The translations under genes and the position numbers were made by a program. A DNA stretch of 64,000 nucleotides from Artocarpus heterophyllus (lineage: Eukaryota > Streptophyta > Magnoliopsida > Rosales > Moraceae), in NCBI GenBank assembly GCA_025403435.1, contig CM046338.1, forward strand, positions 20,639,141-20,703,140. Reading direction: 5' to 3'. Shown here piece after piece: positions 61,185 through 64,000 of this stretch. Below the pieces are notes generated by a model. The model had not been told where the DNA came from. It ran no database searches and saw only the letters and a program-made list of their open reading frames with translations. Each line of letters starts with the position of its first letter. The stretch's first letter is position 1.

Positions 61185-63650
61185 GGCTAACGAGCAATCA
61201 ACAACAATCTCTCCAAAATTTGTGATAGAGATAATTATGATGATTGGTTATGATTGGATGATGAATTGTGATTGATTGGCTTATTTTTGGATTGATTGCT
61301 TTAATTTTGGTAAAAAAACCTTTGACTTTTGATTGATTTGAGTTAATTGATATGGTTTCCCATTTTTGAAAAGGTGAAATATGGTAAGTGAAGCTAATCA
61401 GTTGACTTTCCCTTTATTACTCTCCACTCTCCACGTGATTTGGCCTCTATTTAGTCAGAAATTTCTGATAATATTGGATTAGACAAGCCTCCCTTGTATG
61501 TTACTCCCATTTTCCCTTCACGATAATTTTTGCTCTCTCTCTCTCTAATCTTCTTAGACGTTTCCTATCTCTTTCTCTCTCTTCTTCTTCACGCTTCCTT
61601 CTTGTCTTCCTCTCAATTTTCCTTGCTAATTATTTGAAAGAAAAATTGAAATTTCGTTGGTTGAATTGAAGGAGTTTTGAGAAGAAATTTTTTAAGGTAA
61701 GAATTTTTCAGTTTTTCTGAAATGTATTTCTTCTTTTTAATCCGACTGCCATAACTTTGTCTAGGTATTTTCTTTTTTCTCTAAAATTTTAATATGTTGT
61801 TCATGGATGTGTTATGTGATGTTCCTCCAAATTTCACCTTAATTAGATTTTTCTATGTTAAGATATGAATCTTTTTCTCTCTCTGCACCTCATAATGAAA
61901 TATTGTTGTTTGTTAGTGTGCATGAAAAATATAGGTGTTGTTCATGATGAAAATGAATGTAGTTTTTCACGAAATTTGGCAAATATGTTTATGTATATGT
62001 CAATGTATGAAATGGAAGGTCTCATGATAATATGATATATAATTCATGAGTTATGAAATTTTTATAGAAGCTAGGTTTTATAGACTGTTTTATCGGTAAT
62101 TTGTTGAACGTTTATTGTGTGGTGTTTTTGTGTAATTAAATAATTTTATTTAGTGACAAGAATTTTTGTGGCTCTGTAAGTTTATGTTAATAAGATGTCT
62201 TATGAATTTTAGGGCCATCAGAATTTTATTTTAATTATGGGAATATGATGATTGCATATAACTCACTACATGAATTGATTATGGTTGTTTTGTCTTTGAA
62301 TTCAAACACATGTTTTGGATTGTATGGAATCTATTCTATGGTGATTTTTGGATATGTTAAATTTTTATTTGTCTATTATATGTGTTAATTTTTGTAGATT
62401 TTTTTATGGTATGAAAATGTGATATATGGACTTGAGTTTAGAGTTGTTCACTGAATTGTTATTGCTGACAGTTTTGGAAGTGCGAGATATGTGACTTATT
62501 GCCAAATGAATTTTTATGATTAATGAAAAATTATAGTAATATGTGTATATGCTATCTTTGTTCCTGCCAAGTTTGGTGCTTAAATTACGTGTAAGTGTTG
62601 AGTTATTGAATTGAGAATTTAGGGAGGTCATAAAATGTTTGTGTTGGTAATTTGTTCTTATGATTTATGGATAATGAAAATGTGTTTTAAATTATGTTTG
62701 CAAAGAGATGAATGTATGTGTGATGACTTATGAAATGGATGATTTATTCTATGAAAATAAATATTAATTTTTATTATGTATCTTTTTATAAATGTATGAC
62801 ATGAACACATTATGAAGAAGAGCACATCGAGACCGTGTCGTCGTCACCAATTATATTAAGGTTAAGTAAGCTAGCTAAAAAAAAAAAGTAAGTACATTCT
62901 CACCTGCAACATGATATATTTTATAAGGCTTGAAATTATGTTCAAGATGATATTTGAGATGATTTTATGATGATTTCCTTTAAAAGTTTCTTATGAAATA
63001 TTTTCATGTTCAAAAGTTATGCATGTATGATGATGACAAATTTCAAAGCATGAAAATTATATATATATGTATCACCTAAATAAGTGTTGCACTCTAATGT
63101 TATGATGTGATATGTTATGATGTCATGTTTGGTTTAAGATTAGCTACCTTTCTTCTCTCATGATGGCGCTCCTACAATGATGATTATGGTGCAACACTTG
63201 GGCCCTTAAGATAAAATAAATTAAGTTTTAATATGGATAAAGTTATGAAAGATATGTTCCTTAAGAAATTGTGCTTAATGCACTATTACGTTGATGATGA
63301 TGATGATGTTTATAAAATGTTTTAATTTGTGAGGTAATAATGTACTTACTAAGCTTTAGCTTATTCAAGTTTATATCATGTTGCAGATAAGGGTAAGAAG
63401 GTAATGGACTAGGCGAAGGGCGTGGAAATGCGTGTGAGTTAAGCAAGATGAATTGTAATCGGAAGCACACCAAGGAAGAAATTTTTTAATGATTTAAACA
63501 AGTTTTATAATTTGAATATGTTTATTGATAAGTTTTAATGAATTTATGAACTATGTTTTATTATTTTATCTTATTATATTAAGTATATGGTCTTCTGCGT
63601 ATTGAAGTATTGATTCTCGATTTAAAAATTAATTTTCTAATTTTTCTTAG

Positions 63651-63805
63651 TCGGTCGGCCTGCCGAACAATAAAGATCGGCCTACCGAACCTAGCAAGAG
63701 TTTAAAACCCTGATTGTAGAGCCTTGGGCGGCCTGCCGGTGGATGTTTTCCAGCCTGCCGATCAAGTTCGGCCTGTCGAAGTCTCAAGTTTGGCCTGCCG
63801 AACAG
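63651..63805. repeat. Palindrome units in the E6 LTR, second cluster
   Basis: At least six units of (T)CGGCCTGCCGAA type with GCC equivalents at 63662, 63684, 63735, 63757, 63775 and 63797. Most adjacent spacings are 22 bp, one is 18, and one gap of 51 is seen. Linkers such as ATCAAGTTCGGCCTG match the copia array linker CCTCAAGTTCGGCCTG. Confidence 0.9.
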
Positions 63806-64000
63806 TGAAAGCTGATTGTTTTAAAATGTTGTGATGTTTCTTTTTTTAAATTATGATTTTATTATTGGGAATGTTTAACTAATTAAAGAATGTTTATGAT
63901 CAAGTAAATTATTATTATTATTATAGATTAAATTATTAAATGTTGTAAAAAAAAAATGCATGCATAGATCCTGGATATGATTTCTTAATTATGTTTCCAA

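Larger units (their letters stand above)
60855..64000 (+). repeat. E6: start of a long Ty3/gypsy LTR (Tekay/Del-like), runs off window
   Basis: Begins TGTAACACCC, a frequent start of chromovirus LTRs. Then come a CT-rich leader-like block (61535-61620), GGTAAGAATTTTT near 61696, and near 63345 ACTTACTAAGCTTTAGCTTA...GTTGCAGATAAGGGTAAG, which resembles the TACTTACTGAGC...TGCAGG(T)AAGG block of Tekay/Del LTRs. No open frame of note. The end of the LTR and any internal region are outside the window, so the assignment is an inference. Confidence 0.5.

Noticed and set aside
62404..63473. Minus-strand short frames in the E6 LTR
   Set aside because: Low complexity, no domain, and inside a probable LTR.

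Overview
This window looks like a nuclear segment of a flowering plant, probably a eudicot. It holds one recognisable host gene, a calmodulin with the single intron near codon 26 that is typical of plant calmodulins. The rest is almost entirely nested, decayed transposable elements of plant lineages: Ty1/copia, Sirevirus, Ty3/gypsy Tat and Tekay-like, CACTA, and hAT-like or MITE-like elements. Base composition is AT-rich outside the gene, with no operon-like gene packing.

Layout. 1-3180: intergenic sequence with small inverted-repeat elements. 3556-5270 (minus): calmodulin, 149 codons in two exons, with a TATA box upstream at 5436-5443. 5560-6941: two related fold-back elements. 8140-19400: remnant of a Sirevirus whose LTR is split by a complete copia element (E1, 8681-18366) with a perfect 5-bp target duplication. 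19401-21195: diverged LTR-like sequence. 21196-28584: a second copy of the same copia family (E2), with the end of pol and the start of the 3' LTR deleted. 28598-39985 (minus): a near full-length Tat-lineage gypsy element (E3) with gag, protease, reverse transcriptase, two RNase H domains, integrase, an internal 86-bp minisatellite and an antisense extra ORF. About 40160-51642: a third copia element (E4), interrupted in its LTR by a hAT-like insert and in its integrase by a 5.6-kb CACTA element (45038-50644, target duplication TGC). 51643-60856 (minus): a third copy of the E1/E2 family (E5). 60855-64000: the start of a long Tekay-like gypsy LTR that runs off the window.

How the parts relate. 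No intact transposition gene is seen. Every gag-pol carries stops, frameshifts or lost catalytic residues (E5 has YIAD and E3 has YIED where YVDD is expected). The nesting gives an insertion order: Sirevirus before E1; E4 before the CACTA element and before E5.

The most unusual signal is a minisatellite of about 21 bp whose unit is a palindrome, TTCGGC-NN-GCCGAA. Where four units are present in the U3 of the E1/E2/E5 LTRs they are spaced exactly 21, 22 and 21 bp. The array is expanded to nine or more units in the untranslated leaders, and it recurs in the unrelated gypsy LTR at the right end of the window.
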